Source: Ophioceras dolichostomum
Taxonomy: Eukaryota; Ascomycota; Sordariomycetes; Magnaporthales; Ophioceraceae
Assembly (NCBI GenBank): GCA_003049485.1
Contig: PYST01000348.1
Location: 1-40,808, forward strand
Length of the DNA: 40,808 bases
Direction: 5' to 3'
Shown: positions 21,680-33,620 of the stretch, piece after piece
Layout of the letters: every line of letters starts with the position of its first letter
How positions within the stretch are numbered: position 1 is the stretch's first letter
The notes under the pieces: generated by a model
Seen by the model: the letters and a program-made list of their open reading frames with translations, nothing else
What the model was told of the DNA's origin: nothing
The model's database searches: none
Translations under genes and position numbers: made by a program

Positions 21680-22268
21680 GAGTTGTCGTGATGGGGGGAA
21701 TAAGGGAACCCTTCGGTGGTGATGAGGGGGAGAAGAAAGATGGACGAGGAGCAAAGAGTTCAAGGAAGATCCAGTGGCGCACTGTGGGCAGGGGGGAGTG
21801 GATTTGGTAACTGCGTTAAAACGTCGAGCCTAGGTTGGAGGGTCGTGGCTCATTGAGAAAAGAGGAGAGACTCCAGAGTACATACAAGGAGATACGTAGT
21901 ACCGATCCTGAATTCGTGCTCTGCGTGGGTATTTTATTTAATCGTCCTACAATGTGCCTGTCAGACCACTCTCTCTCTTTGATATTGCGCACCTGCGAAC
22001 GTCTTGTGCATCCTAATTATCCATCGCGACGAGCCACACCCGCACCGCCCGCTTGCGGGGACCAAACAAAGGAAGGAAGCCTCATCTCTCGTTAGAAGCA
22101 TCACTACTTCGTTGCAGCCGCAACCCGCAACCTACGTGCGCGTGCTTTGTTTGTTGGACGATCGATCGTCGTTACTGATCTCAAATATCGAGGGGAAGGA
22201 AAGAGCGATCGATCCATCGGGACGGGACAAAAGCAACAAAGATTAGCGATAACTCGACGACGACGAGT
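21680..22268. other. Intergenic tract before the rhodopsin-domain relic
   Basis: No gene is seen. It contains a perfect 14-bp palindrome at 22157-22170 about 100 bp upstream of the relic's ATG, and presumably the GH76 3' end. Confidence 0.5.
22157..22170. repeat. Perfect 14-bp palindrome
   Basis: GACGATCGATCGTC equals its reverse complement. It lies in what would have been the promoter or leader of the decayed rhodopsin-domain gene. Confidence 0.5.
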
Positions 22269-23345
22269 ATGGTCGCCACCTGGGTGGACGACCCTACGCC
22301 GCCCAATAAAGGCCCCCAGACGCAAATCTCCGTCTGGTGCCTGTTCACGCTGACCGCGGCATTTCTAGGACTGCGTGTGTACTGCAAGTTCCTGAAGAGG
22401 ACGGGTTTGTGGTTGGGCTGCCACTGCCTCATCGCATCATGGGTGAGTACTACCGGTGAATGATGATCATCACAGCCTTGCTGGGAGTGAATAGTGACAA
22501 GAAAAAAAAATTCAGATGAACTTCAGACGACTAAGTGACTGGCGAGACCGAACCACGGGACGAACACGAACTAGCTCTTCTTCCTAACAGCACCAATCTA
22601 CCTCAACGGAAACATCGCCCGTGGCTCCGGCAAGCTCTCCCAGAACCTCAACCCAGCATACTCGTACCAAGTCGGCTTTGACGGCATGATGGTCGGCACC
22701 GTCGTGCTCATCGCGCCGGTGCTGAGCAAGATCTCCTTCATCCTCACGCTAAGCGTTCATTAAATGCGCTAAGTAGAAACTTCTCGCCTCGTCCGACTTC
22801 AACATTGGCGGCACCGAGCTCGTCATCCGGGCATCAACCGGGATATCCACCACTGTCGTTGCGGCCTCGATTCCCGTGCTCCGTACCCTCATCCGATACC
22901 TGCACTCCTCCCGCAAGAGGGCTCCCTCCGGCGCATACATATACTCGGCTGCTGGCAATGACGGCCCCATCGCTAGCAGCACCGGCGGTGGGGGCTCTTT
23001 GTCTGCGTCGGCCCACTGTAAGTCTCGGCGTGTCACGACCACCACCACCACCCCCGCTGCGATCGCGACGGAAACATCCTCACGGTCCATGACGGTGGTG
23101 CGGGAGGGTGGAATGAACAGTCTGCATGAGTCGTAACTCGATGCCTCTCGCGATAAGGATATACTGCCTGGGGAGAAGGGCGCCCCGCAACGAGCAAGGG
23201 GACCGGGCGGCGGGATCGTCAAAACGGAGGAGGTCACGGCGGTTCTTGGGGCCGACCGGGCACGGCGAGCAGTCGTGGCCAGGGGGCGGATACGAGATGC
23301 CGCCTTATGGCAGCATTACGGGCAGCGGTGCTGGACTGACATCAT
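22269..23345 (+). pseudogene. Decayed fungal rhodopsin-domain (SAT4/Pth11-like) membrane protein
   Basis: The 5' part is readable: 22269-22455 then 22591-22763 encodes a first membrane segment (WCLFTLTAAFLGLRVYCKF), the following GLW..HCLIASW block and a segment matching the family's helix 2-3 region (SKISFILTL), then stops at 22761. The usual WDD of the first loop reads LGC. From 22777 another frame resumes with SSDFNIGGTELVIRAS and AASIPVLRTLIRYL, which belongs to the last helix of the family. Helices in between, roughly 110-120 residues, are missing. That frame is interrupted by TAA at 23134, yet the tail after it still reads ASRDKDILPG and GGIVKTEEV, typical of family C-termini. A 7-bp direct repeat CGCTAAG (22747-22753, 22767-22773) flanks the apparent deletion point. 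Intact relatives are seven-helix membrane proteins of mostly unknown role. Confidence 0.8.
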
Positions 23346-25046
23346 AGGGCTTCCGTGCTGCGTAGGTATGTCACCAAGCCACCAGGCGTACTAAGTTTTG
23401 GGTAAGATACCGACCAGCCAACCGATCCGACCAGAGAAAATATCACTAGCTTGATGCCGCCCCTCATGGCGCAGAGGAAAGGGTGGGGAGCAGGGGCGTG
23501 CCGAGAAAAACCGTAAAGGCTTAACAGCACCTTCGATCTGCCTGTTGCTGCGTTTGAAAGAAATTGTATCTGCTTCGATGTTCATACGATATAACTAGGC
23601 ACTTTTAGCCCTTGCGGCCTCTCGCGTGCGAGGACGTCTATGGAGATTTGACTTGTACCTTGCTTGCTCGCCTTTGTAGGAGGCTAGGCGTCGACCTGCT
23701 CCCGCCAGCCCTATCACATTGGAAGCCTAAGTCTAACCTTCTTCGTTGTTCAAACGGATGCATGCCCCCTAGCGAAATCCTCTTTAGTGGTTGCTGGCAC
23801 GCTATAGGGAGCTCTTCATGTGAGGCTCTGCAAAGAAGGCAAGGGACAGATTTCTCTTCTTCCGTCGGGACAGTCCCCTGTTCGGGGCAATCAATGGTCT
23901 GAGACAAAGGCTATGAAGAGGCCAGGTTGCCCTAGTCCACAAACAAGCCTCTTGACTCCAGGCAACTGTGCCACTCCCTCGCAACACCATCACTCGTTGG
24001 CACCAGCCTCTTCCAAACGTCCAAGGTGCCGGAGTCGCTGACACGTAGAATCACCCAGGCATCCTGAAGCCGTGAAAGAAAGGGTGTTGATGATGGAAGA
24101 TTTGCTTGGATGGCGGTGCTTTGTGTCCCCGCCAATTCTGCAACGTGGCTGTATTTGCACTGCGGTGCTCTGAGTCTGCCACGTGGCCGTTCGGCCGCTC
24201 TTTACTGCTTCAATATGAAAAGAAGGCTGCCCTGGCCAGCCCTTCGGCCCTAGTGGGTGTTGACGAACAAGCAGTCACAAGGCCCCGGCCCAGATCGTCC
24301 TACTGACAGGGACGCCGTAATATCCTGAGCAGAACACGCTGTTTTTGCTATTATTGACATAACACGCCCAAATTTTGGGGCCGAAAACGTGTACGAGCAA
24401 TAGGTCCGCCAACACAATCACAGATTACCGTGCAGGAGTCTCAGGGCGGTATCGAGACACACGCCAAAAGGAGTTTACAAGCCTCCAACGAGGCGAGTGA
24501 AGATGGAGGTCACGGAATTCAGGTCCAGGCGAGTGGGCAATGATGGCAAATTGTACTTCGAAAAACTGTGAGAAAGCAAGTACACCGCCGGGAAGCAGCA
24601 GTCTATAACAGAAACCAAGTGCAAAATCTGACTGATGAGTGATGACATGGATAGTAAGAATTCTCGGAGAGTCCAAAAGCCGACACAGAAATAACGCCTG
24701 GAAGAAGAAGCCGGTCCACTATGAGCCGTCGCTAAACAAACAGAATGCTAGACAAAAAGAAATGGGAAAGGGGGAAAAACAAATTGACACAAGAGAAAAG
24801 AAAACCCTGAACATGCCGCTCCCCCGATGATGTGCCTTGTCCGGAGGAGAGAAAAAAAGATCCCGCTTGCACAGCACCTATACCTGCCCACCTACCCGCC
24901 CCTTGACATCTAACCCCCCATTCAGATCTATTCCAAGATGATGCCCGTCACCTAGTCCGACGTCGAAACCACGAAAGTAGCCAGCAACAGATACGAAACA
25001 AGAAAGAAAAGCCATAGAACAGACACCAACAGCAACCCACGACGAG
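23346..25046. other. Intergenic tract
   Basis: I found no gene, RNA or mobile element that I can support in these 1.7 kb. The part next to 25046 is A-rich and probably belongs to the 3' region of the minus-strand mannosyl-3-phosphoglycerate synthase gene. Confidence 0.5.
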
Positions 25047-25070
25047 TCATGATGAGCACGCGCGCTGACG

Positions 25071-25101
<31 letters not shown>

Positions 25102-26630
25102 CCCATCATCCTCATCCCGCCACCACTGCCGCCGCCCACACCCGTGCCCCCGCTGCTCCGCGCCTTAAGCAGCAACCCCCTAATGATCTTGCAAATGCAC
25201 TCCCTCACGTTCTCCAGCATCGTCACCACGCCCAGCGTCGACTCCGAGCCGGCCGGGGCGTACTCGCCGGCGGCGGCCCCGCCTGCGAGCGGGTCCCCGA
25301 ACAGGTGCAGGCTCGCGGCGTCAACGCACAGCACGTCCCACAGGCGCGCGAGGTCCAGCGTCTCGGCGGGCGGGTACACGCGCTGCTGCTGGCGCGGCTC
25401 GGGGACGCCCAGCGGCAGCGCCTTCTGCTCGGCCATGAAGGCGGCGACTTGCTGGCGCAGCGCCGAGGGCGTCACGGGGGAGTGGTAGATCACTGCGAGG
25501 GCCTGCGCCCACATGTCCTTGACGTGCTCATCGCCCTTGTCCTGGTGGAAGTGCGGGTTGCGCGTCTCGATCTGGAGGACCTCGACGAGCTGCTGCTGCT
25601 GGTGGTGGTGCGTGGCATCGCTGGGAAGACGGCCGTAGCGCCAGTGCGGCTGCTGATGATCTGGGGAGGGGCTCTTTTCTAATGTGGTTGGCGATGACCT
25701 GCTTGGGGAGCTGCTGATGCCGCTGCTGGTCGTCGAGCCGAACTGCTCGAGCAGATCCAGGATCTGGAACGGCTCGACAGCGAAGCCGCCCGCGAACCGC
25801 ATCTTCATCGCCAGCTCGAGCGACATGGCGTGCTCGCCCGCATTCCCCGTGGCCACTATGTCGGTATCCTCGGGGACCGCACCCCTCGAGGCGAGCAGCT
25901 TGTTGAGCCACCTGTTCGTGACGCGCGAGGAGCGGCCCTCGCGGTTGAACTCGAGCTTGCCGTCGCGGACCTTGGGCTTCGACCGCCAGCTGAGGCGCAC
26001 CATGGCCATCCCCCTCAGACGGCCCGCCTGCGCGAGGTGTAGGCCCGCCGCGAAGGCCTCGCAGTACTCGCGCACGGATCCTGGCACAAAGTTGTCCGCG
26101 TCGATGAAGCCGACGTACCTGCGCCCGGCCGCAGCCGCCAGCGCCGTGCCCACCAGCATGGCCTCGCCCTTCCCCGGCCAGACGAGCCCGGAGCCCGCGT
26201 CGTCGACAAGCTCGCGCATGCCGGCCGAGCGGAACGCCGCGGCGAGCCCCGGGTCGCACTGGTGGACGCACATCGCGGAGCGGCGGCTGGCGCGGCAGAA
26301 GTGCTGCAGGGCATCGACCTCGCGGGCGTACGCGTCGTCCTGCGGCGGGTTGCGCCGGCTGTTTGAGACCATGATCACCAGGCTGTCGTGCGGGATGCCC
26401 GAGAGGACGCCCTCGATGGTGGCGATGTCCTCGTTCATGCACGGCACCACGATGGCCATCTGCTCCGTGACGGCGTGGACAGACGCCGGCGAAACCACGT
26501 CGCCCTCTGACGCTGAGAAGAAGGGAGAGGGACAGGGCGCGCTGCCCGAGTCCAGCTCTATGACCTTCTGGAGAGACCGGATGCGCACGCGGCCGAGACG
26601 CGCGCTCCGGGATGGTGTGGTCAAGCGCAT
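25047..26630 (-). CDS. mpgS: Mannosyl-3-phosphoglycerate synthase (GT55)
   Basis: This is a single exon of 527 residues. It transfers mannose from GDP-mannose to 3-phosphoglycerate, the first step to the compatible solute mannosylglycerate, probably in the cytosol. Recognisable blocks in order are VVPCMNED (61-68), EGVLSGIPHDSLVIMVSNS (73-91), VHQCDPGLA (122-130), GKGEAMLVG (153-161), the metal- and nucleotide-binding GFIDADNFVPG (Asp177-Ala-Asp179), MVRLSWRSKPKV, TGNAGEHAM (261-269) and FAVEPFQILDLLEQFG. The start MRLTTPSRSARLGRVRI matches the family N-terminus. A low-complexity insertion (about 299-350, Ser/Pro/His/Gln-rich) separates the catalytic core from the C-terminal IETRNPHFHQ-KGDEHV block, and the C-terminal tail is Gly/Ser/Ala-rich. 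The phosphatase that completes the pathway is not in the window. No signal peptide or membrane segment is seen. Confidence 0.93.
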
Positions 26631-26966
26631 GTCGACGGGAGTTGTGTGTTCGGTGGGTGCGTCAAACGATCTGCACTAAGTGATGGTGATGGGTGTTAGC
26701 CAAGACTCGACTACCCACCTAACCCACCCACCTTCCCATGAGGCATGCACCTTCCCATAAGGCAAGTGTGGAAGTGATGCGCCTACCTCGACAGAGAGAA
26801 TGAAGTTGGTGTGCGTGTTTGTTATGTGTGTGTGTTGGGAAACCCCTGAACTTGCAGCAGGAGGAATTGATCCTGAACGCCACAAAACCGGGATGGATGA
26901 GATGGCAGTTTGATGATGCTTGATGATCATCCAAAAGCCGAGACCGGAAGGGGGCCGGTCATGATG

Positions 26967-26974
26967 TTTTTATA
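26967..26974 (-). promoter_or_regulatory. TATA-box candidate for the mannosyl-3-phosphoglycerate synthase gene
   Basis: On the minus strand this reads TATAAAAA, about 340 nt upstream of the start codon at 26630. If used, it implies a leader of roughly 300 nt. It is assigned from sequence match and orientation only. Confidence 0.4.
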
Positions 26975-28320
26975 CAACCCCGGCCGTTGGGAGCATTCGG
27001 TTGCTGGCTGGAGACCGAGATAGAGAGGATGGGTAGGATGAAGATGCACTCCCTACACCCTGGAGGTGAACACACTCCCTGTCTCTGGATAGTGCCCGAT
27101 GATGCCGATGTCTCCGTATCTCGTCGACCTGAGACTAGCGCAGGCTAGCGAAAGGGATCAGACCAGCAGAAGAGGTAGGGGGCGTCTGCCTACTGCTATG
27201 GGGTGGGCTGTACAGAATATGGGGAGGGCATCTCCGGGTTGTGACGGTGACTCTACTTTCTCTCTCGCCCCCTTGTCACGCTTGCGTGCCTGCCTGTTGC
27301 TTGCTTACTTACACCTTTCTCTCAGTTTCGTTGACCGAGGCAGAAACCACCTCAGCCCAGCAGCTGAACTGGGCTGCAGCAAAGTGGCAGCGAAAAACGC
27401 CAGCTTGACATCAACAACTTCGAGCTTAAACCGCATCCGTCGCCGAATCCGAAAGAAACGAGAAAGGGACTTGATTCGGGTTCGAGAACCGGGTGGGAGA
27501 AACTGATGATAACGCTGGGTGATTGATGATGATGCCCGACTTTGCTGCCCCAAATTTCAATAGAATCCCTCGATCCTCGTCAGTTTTCGGTGGGTCTCCT
27601 CAGGTGAGGCACGCCGGACTCTCCATGGAAGGGAGGAATGGAAGAGGATTGCGCCCAGCGATTGATGGATCTTTGGATGATTTGGGAAGTATTAATGAGT
27701 CCACGAGTGGGACAGAGGGAAGAGAAGAGAATGGCGGTGATGTAGACATTTTCAGGACGCGTGGGGATGAACCAGGAGGGACTAGGCTAGGACACTGATG
27801 ATCGACTGCCGGAGCAGAGTGGGAAAAACTCGGATCCGATTGAGGGGGTGGGCGAAATGGGAAAGATCTCGAGCCGACGACGAGAGATTAGTGCCTTTAG
27901 GGTCGATGGCAGAGAACAAGGATAGGGGGCTTTGCAAAGAGTAGCACAGGTGCTCGCCAAGACCGTTCGCCGAAGACTCTATCACGAGAAGAGGTAAGTG
28001 GAAAAACGCGACGCAGGACTTGGGGGCTCTTGATGGACCTAATTTGGAGGCATCAATCCTAAGGCAGGCCTGTTATTCGCACAAATCCCGTGTTCCCCCC
28101 TCAAAGGCGGGTCACCTCACAAACCTAACCTTGAGAGGCCCTGTCATTCCAGGTTCCAGCCGCACACAAACATAAAAAGAAGCATGTCCCGCTCGATTTT
28201 TCAGCTCCGATCCTTCGTTCCCACCTCGACTCTTTTCCCCTCTGCTCGTTTGCTTCTTTGCACCGGCCTCCATCCAATCGTCCCTACTCACAGAGAGCAA
28301 AGAAAGCCTGCGGCCTATCA

Positions 28321-28341
28321 GCGTTTGGCTCCCCCAAACGC
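28321..28341. repeat. Perfect 8-bp inverted repeat with 5-nt loop
   Basis: GCGTTTGG and CCAAACGC flank the loop CTCCC, forming a perfect hairpin. It lies in gene-free DNA and has no obvious host transcript. Confidence 0.5.
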
Positions 28342-29220
28342 CCAGTCACAGTAAACAGGCTGCAAAAAAAGACCAGGCCCTGCCACAGGCCTTCTTAGTG
28401 CGATCGGGAGAACGACCCGCCGATCTGACACCGAGGCCCATCAGCAAGGCCCGATACAGTCTGGCGAGTTCCTTTCTTTGTCGACAGCAAACGGCAATAG
28501 ACGTTTGCCTATCCGCGATGTTCAGTTCACTCGTTCATTTCAGCCAGTCCCAAATTTTTGTCTTGCAACCTCTCACGCGATAACCAATGCCATTCCAAGA
28601 ACGAGAAATACAAGTGATGAACGAGAGGTCAGGGTGGGTCCCACTGATGATGGAGTGACGCAACTGCCGGATGCAGAGCGCGTGCGACAACATTGAACCC
28701 GAGTACCTGAGTCGAGACGAGACGCCAGAAATAGCAGCCCCCCAACGAGGTTCAGACAGTACGACCCTGTGCTCGTTCCCAGGATCGCGGTACACCACCA
28801 CACCATAATTAATCATACCTCTTTCTCTTAGTGATTCTGAGCAATCACATTCGCTTCCTCAAATCCTCCACCAAGGTGTGTCCTAAATTTGTCGCCAGTT
28901 CGCCCAAAACGGTCTAGTTGCAGCCCTATCAACCGCACTCTCTTAGTAGATGGCTCCCAACGGTCAACCGTTTCTCCGACTAAACAAGCAATCGCAAGAG
29001 ATCACACGTGGATGATAAGACGAACCATGCTACTTGGGGACACCGGACGGAACTGACGTGTTCCAGCTGAGCAGCTGGGCAGCTGGGGTCGAGCCCACAC
29101 CCCATAACTGCTCCCACCCACCCACACCCTTTCGAGGCAGCGGGCAAGTAATGGGTTTCCCAGTATGCCTCGCCCACCACAGCTCCCTTACCGACGGTGT
29201 GTGCCAGTGTCTATCTCCCC

Positions 29221-32200
29221 TCACCCTCCCCCGCAACTCGACTGCATTGATCCCTCGATACCTAGATTAGGGTTAGATTACACCACAGAATCAGCAACGG
29301 CATCCTCCCGAGCGGTGAGGCTGAGAGTTCAAATGCCGCATTGTGACGGCCTGAACGCCATTGACGACATTCCGTTGATCCCCGGATCCTTCGCCCACGC
29401 CGCATATGACTTCCCAATTCCTGCAAATATATCCTGCAAAGCCGTCGTCGGGCACATCGCCACGACGCTACTACTCCCCACTCTCTCCCCTCCCTGCTCC
29501 CAGACAGATTTCCAAGACTGGTTGACGTCCCCCACGCCTGCCACAAAACAAAAATGCCCGGCTGGAAGGCATGGAGGAGACGTTCTTTTCTAGACCCCAC
29601 GTCGACGCCCTCCCCACCCTTCGAACCTTACAGACGGTGCCGACCCTACCTCTGGACCCCTACCACCTTTTTATAGCTTCGCCCCGCTTCCCCGGCATAG
29701 ACGGAGGAGTAAGTCAGGATTAACTTATCAGGCCACATGGGGAAATGGACCAATGAGGCATGCTCGAACCATACTGATCGAGAAAATACCACCAATGGGA
29801 GCATCTACCATGACGAAGGAAGGAGCTCGTCTCCCCGGAAGCTTGAGCTTCGTGCAGCTTATTCCTCTCCCATCAATGTCGGAACTTGTCTCACGCCTGC
29901 CGGCACTGCACTGCTACACTACGGCCGTAGCACTACAGCGACAATGCATGACACCCCTAACTCTAGATTATCACAAGCTCCGCCCAAGCTAGGACCTATC
30001 CTGGGCTCCTGGCCAGACTCACCGAGGGTTCACCAGATATTTGAGGAATCCCAAATCCAATATTGAGCTCTCAGCTTCAAGCGGGCCGTATCATTAGGAC
30101 AGCCAAAACATCCCGTTTCGGAAAACGACGGGCGGGAAGGATTCTTTCCAGTAATGTTGATGGCACGTTCCGATTCCTTCTCTAAACATCGAGGAGTTTT
30201 ACTACTACAGTCGCCAGCGGCGACGACGGCGACGACCCCCAGGTGACCTCGGGAAGTCAGGCGGCGAAGAACTGCCACTACAAGGGGTCAACTAGGACGG
30301 GACTTGCAGTCTACAAAGCCAGTGACCCAGGCAGGTATGAATAATGGGTCAAGACGGGGAAGAGCGCGAGTCATTCGGTTCGGTCACCGAAGTCTCAGCT
30401 GAAAAGCCTTCCTTTGGGCCGCGGACTTCAGCCCGAGTGTCATTATCTGTACATATCTAAGGTCAACGGTGCACGAGCCCCGGCGCCATACTTTCATATA
30501 TCGATCCTTCTTCGGCTGCCGGAATCCCGTAGCTCAGTGAGACTATGCATGTAGCATCAGATGGTGGAACTATCCTATTCTTGGACACCGACCCTATTGA
30601 GCTGCCCTGCCCTAGGCACGCGCCGTCTCCCACCATGCCCTGCCTATGTCCTAGTCTGCCGACAGGCCAGGTCCGTCCTCACAACACCTAGGTGCCTACA
30701 GTTGCTGCATCCTCTGGTCAAGCTCAAGGCGAACTCGACTGACGCACTGCCTATCCGCCACCGCCCCTTTACCTTGCGGCCTTAACACCCACCTCAACTG
30801 AAACCAGCGACTCCTCTCGAAGGCAGACCATATCATCGGCTTTGTCCGTGGCAGACGGAGGCCTGATCCTACTCGGTGAATGATCCTTCATGACAGAGTT
30901 GAGTCACTTGGAGTTCGTATACCACTAGGACTAGTACTTGTAATGAGCCGGCTATTACCTGCGCTTCTGTCTCAACTCCGTGGGTGCCTCCACGCCTTCT
31001 GGAGAGGAAGGCTGAGCCAGCAACGACTCGAACACTTGGGGCACAGTGGAAGGACCTGTGCTTCACTTGTGGTGGACTTAATGCAAGGTCGGATAATACA
31101 TTACGGTTTTCATGACAGTGTTTGGCCCCAAGCGGACGTCCGATGCTGGCATCAGTTGAATGGGGCATCACCCAAGTAGGCAGGGAGGTAGGTAATTAGG
31201 CAGTGACCCAACCCCGAAGCGGACACCAAAGCATGCCAAGTAGCTCAGCGCCGCAGAGGTCTATCGCGGGAATCGACACCAGCCGATTCCCGTAAGCCCT
31301 GTTTGTGCGGCCATCGCCTGGAACCTAATGACTCCAATATTGGTGGTAGTAGCAGCCACGTCTCAGGATTGACAACAGCGGCAGGGTAAAGCACTGCCAT
31401 CGAGACACTAATTACTCCATAATTCGAGCCCTCTCACTGACAGCCTTGGACAACAAGCATGGCAAAGCTATAATGACACGTTGACATAGCTGACAGCCCT
31501 CTAGCTCCCCGGATAGATATGTGGAAGATGTGAGCGGAATGTCCCACCAGCTACGAGCATCGGGAAGAGGCGCAACTGCTGCCTGCTGGACTTCAAGTCA
31601 AAGCCAAGATTCAGGAAACGATATGACGTACCTTGCAACGTAAGTATCTGGCTCCTCTGCGAACTGGTGATGGCAAAAGGTGCATTAATCACTCGACTAG
31701 TTGCCCACCTGTCCTGACGGAAGAAGAGAGACCTGTCCAATACATCGCCGACTCCACCACGGAGAGAGACCGGCGCCTTAACCACGCAAGTTCAAGAACC
31801 ACCAGGTGCCATAGCATGGCACGCACCCATCTCTCGCCGTTGTTTGGCGACGCCTCCCCCTTCCCGCCACCGAAGCCCAGCATCCCGCGCTTGGGAGTTA
31901 TAAAATATGAACTCACTGGCGGGAGACAGTCGGCGGGCTCGAGAGGAATTAATCAGGCGGCCATCCTACTAGTACTTCCGCGCCACGTTAATCCTGTCTC
32001 ATGGCGAGCCAGCCCATCGGCCGGTGCTCGAAGTGCCCGTGAACCGTACCAATATCGTCGAGTGACCCCCTAAACATATCTTCCCAAAAAATCCCCCTTG
32101 AGGGGAATATTTTTTTCCTCTTCATAGTTGCGCCAAGGGAATGCTGTTGTTGTCGGCTAATGGGCTCGTAGTACTATAGGTAGTAGAGTGCACTTGGAGC

Positions 32201-32909
32201 CCCGACTGATAATTTCCACACGTCCGTAGGCATCCTTGACAGATATTGGCAGAGCGAAGAGCTGTGGGGAATCTGCGGATTCGCCAGGCACGGTATCTCC
32301 GCAAGTGAAAGCGACGTTGTCTCTAGTGTTCATCCTGCATTACGCCGGATGACGGACCAGGATTCTTGCACCTACTAACTATCAACGTGCCCATTCCTCA
32401 TTTTGTCTGCGGGAGGAGAAAAAAAGACAAGTGGGCCGTCCTGGCCGGCTTTCACGACAACAAATGCAAATCAACCCGGTTTGTGGAAAAGAAAAGAAGA
32501 CGCAGTTGGCGTTCATCGCCCCAGGCCGCCGCATGGTGCAGTCACAGCCGTGGGGGCATTCTGCCAAATTTCGGGGAAGCCGGGAAACATCGATTGGACG
32601 AATGAGATCCCAAAAAAGAGAGAGAGAGAAAACACGGACACGCCAGGGTGGCACGCCAATATTCAGCAAGCCCAGCGACCCTGCATCGAAGCGAAGATGT
32701 CGACGCCCAGACTGTCTAGTACCTAAGACTGCCGAGCAGCGGGCCGCCTCCTATCCTACCTCCGCTGCCCCGAGCAACCGTTGCGATACGCTGCCTCGAC
32801 GGGAGATGAGGTTGAAGGGAGCTTTCTGAATCGCCGCCCTTTGCCCAAGTGCCGTCGGCCTCGTCGAGGGCGGGTCGCTTTGACCGACTAAGCCGGCGGT
32901 GCACGGCGA
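29221..32909. other. Gene-poor tract, part 2
   Basis: No supported gene over 3.7 kb. A telobox-like TTAGGGTTAG lies at 29267-29276. A strong TATA-box match on the minus strand (TATAAAAAGG, 29666-29675) has no recognisable gene downstream; the frame starting at 29600 (112 codons) has no known motif. TATAAAATA at 31899-31907 is likewise not followed by a recognisable gene. Confidence 0.5.
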
Positions 32910-33620
32910 CCGCCACGGAGGAAACGAGAATTATATCTCAGGATAGCGTACCCTGTTGGAAACGGCAGACTCGGAGGTAAGTCCCCGACAACGAGACAGA
33001 CTGATGACAGTCGCCGGACAGACCGTTGATGGCACTTTGTTAACCCATAGACGCATTTCTGAACGAACAGTGATGCATTACGGCGCACCGGGCGCCGAAA
33101 AACTGATTTTCAACATCGACTCGCTCTGGGCTGGCGGGCCATTCATGCCTGCAGATTACCACGGCGGCAATCCAACGGCCGCAAAGTATTCTACCTTCCT
33201 GATACTGGGGCTGAAAATCTTCCGGAATCGCACTGGAGGTGAGTGAGAGGCAACTGAACAACGCTCCGCAAGCTGTCCTGCAAACGGGACTCTAACGGGA
33301 CTCCCAGAACCGGTGACGACGGACGCTTTTGCCGCCCCCGGATCTTTCCCTGTTACTCGGGAACTACCCAAATTATGGCTCCTGCAGAACGCTCGGCAAC
33401 TTCAGCATCGACATCGACGCCTGTACAGAAAGCGCGCCCACTACAAACGAACGTCCGATCTGGCAATCGGGGTTGATACGACGGCGTTCGACAAGGGAGG
33501 CGACCCACAACCACCGTCTCCCGCACATTCCCAGACCAGGTGTGCGTCTACACCGCGTCATCGACCGCTGGACAGACTCTGCCAGAGATGACAATGCCAA
33601 CTTTCTCCCCGCCAACCTCG
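32910..33620 (+). pseudogene. Remnant of a GH95 alpha-L-fucosidase gene
   Basis: Only the N-terminal third is recognisable, in order but in several frames. AYPVGNGRLG (32946-32976) is followed by a good donor (GTAAGT at 32977) and an acceptor before 33071. The next exon reads MHYGAPGAEKLIFNIDSLW, then AGGPF and YHGGNPT, to the donor at 33239. After 33307 a second frame gives LLLGNYPNYGSCRTLGNFSI (33350 on). A third gives YKRTSDLAIGVDTTAF (from 33442), and FPDQVCVYTASS (from 33528) follows in another. All match the order of fungal GH95 enzymes, which hydrolyse terminal alpha-1,2-linked fucose. There are therefore at least two frameshifts. The signal peptide, the catalytic (alpha/alpha)6 barrel and the C-terminus are not found. 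Clear splice sites show this was once a normal gene rather than a processed copy. Confidence 0.8.

Larger units (their letters stand above)
26631..29220. other. Gene-poor tract, part 1 (5' side of mpgS)
   Basis: The first 350 bp is the likely leader and promoter of mpgS. Beyond it I see no supported gene. Frames of up to 135 codons (such as 27099-27506) are random in composition. A perfect short hairpin lies at 28321-28341. Confidence 0.5.

Noticed and set aside
22269..22763. A short intact gene made only of the first two rhodopsin-domain exons
   Set aside because: The product would stop after the third helix, and downstream family segments in another frame show that the gene is broken rather than naturally short.
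25684..26679. 331-codon plus-strand frame opposite mpgS
   Set aside because: It is the antisense shadow of the GC-rich mannosyl-3-phosphoglycerate synthase gene, whose motifs are unmistakable.
27465..27500. GGTTCGAGAACC resembling a tRNA T-arm box
   Set aside because: It is a simple palindrome; no matching A box, anticodon stem or acceptor stem could be folded around it.
27099..27506. 135-codon frame in the gene-poor tract
   Set aside because: Low-complexity and basic with no motif; no support from splice sites or a partner exon.
30880..31179. Overlapping 100-codon frames on both strands
   Set aside because: Neither translation resembles a known family, and overlap on both strands is expected by chance.
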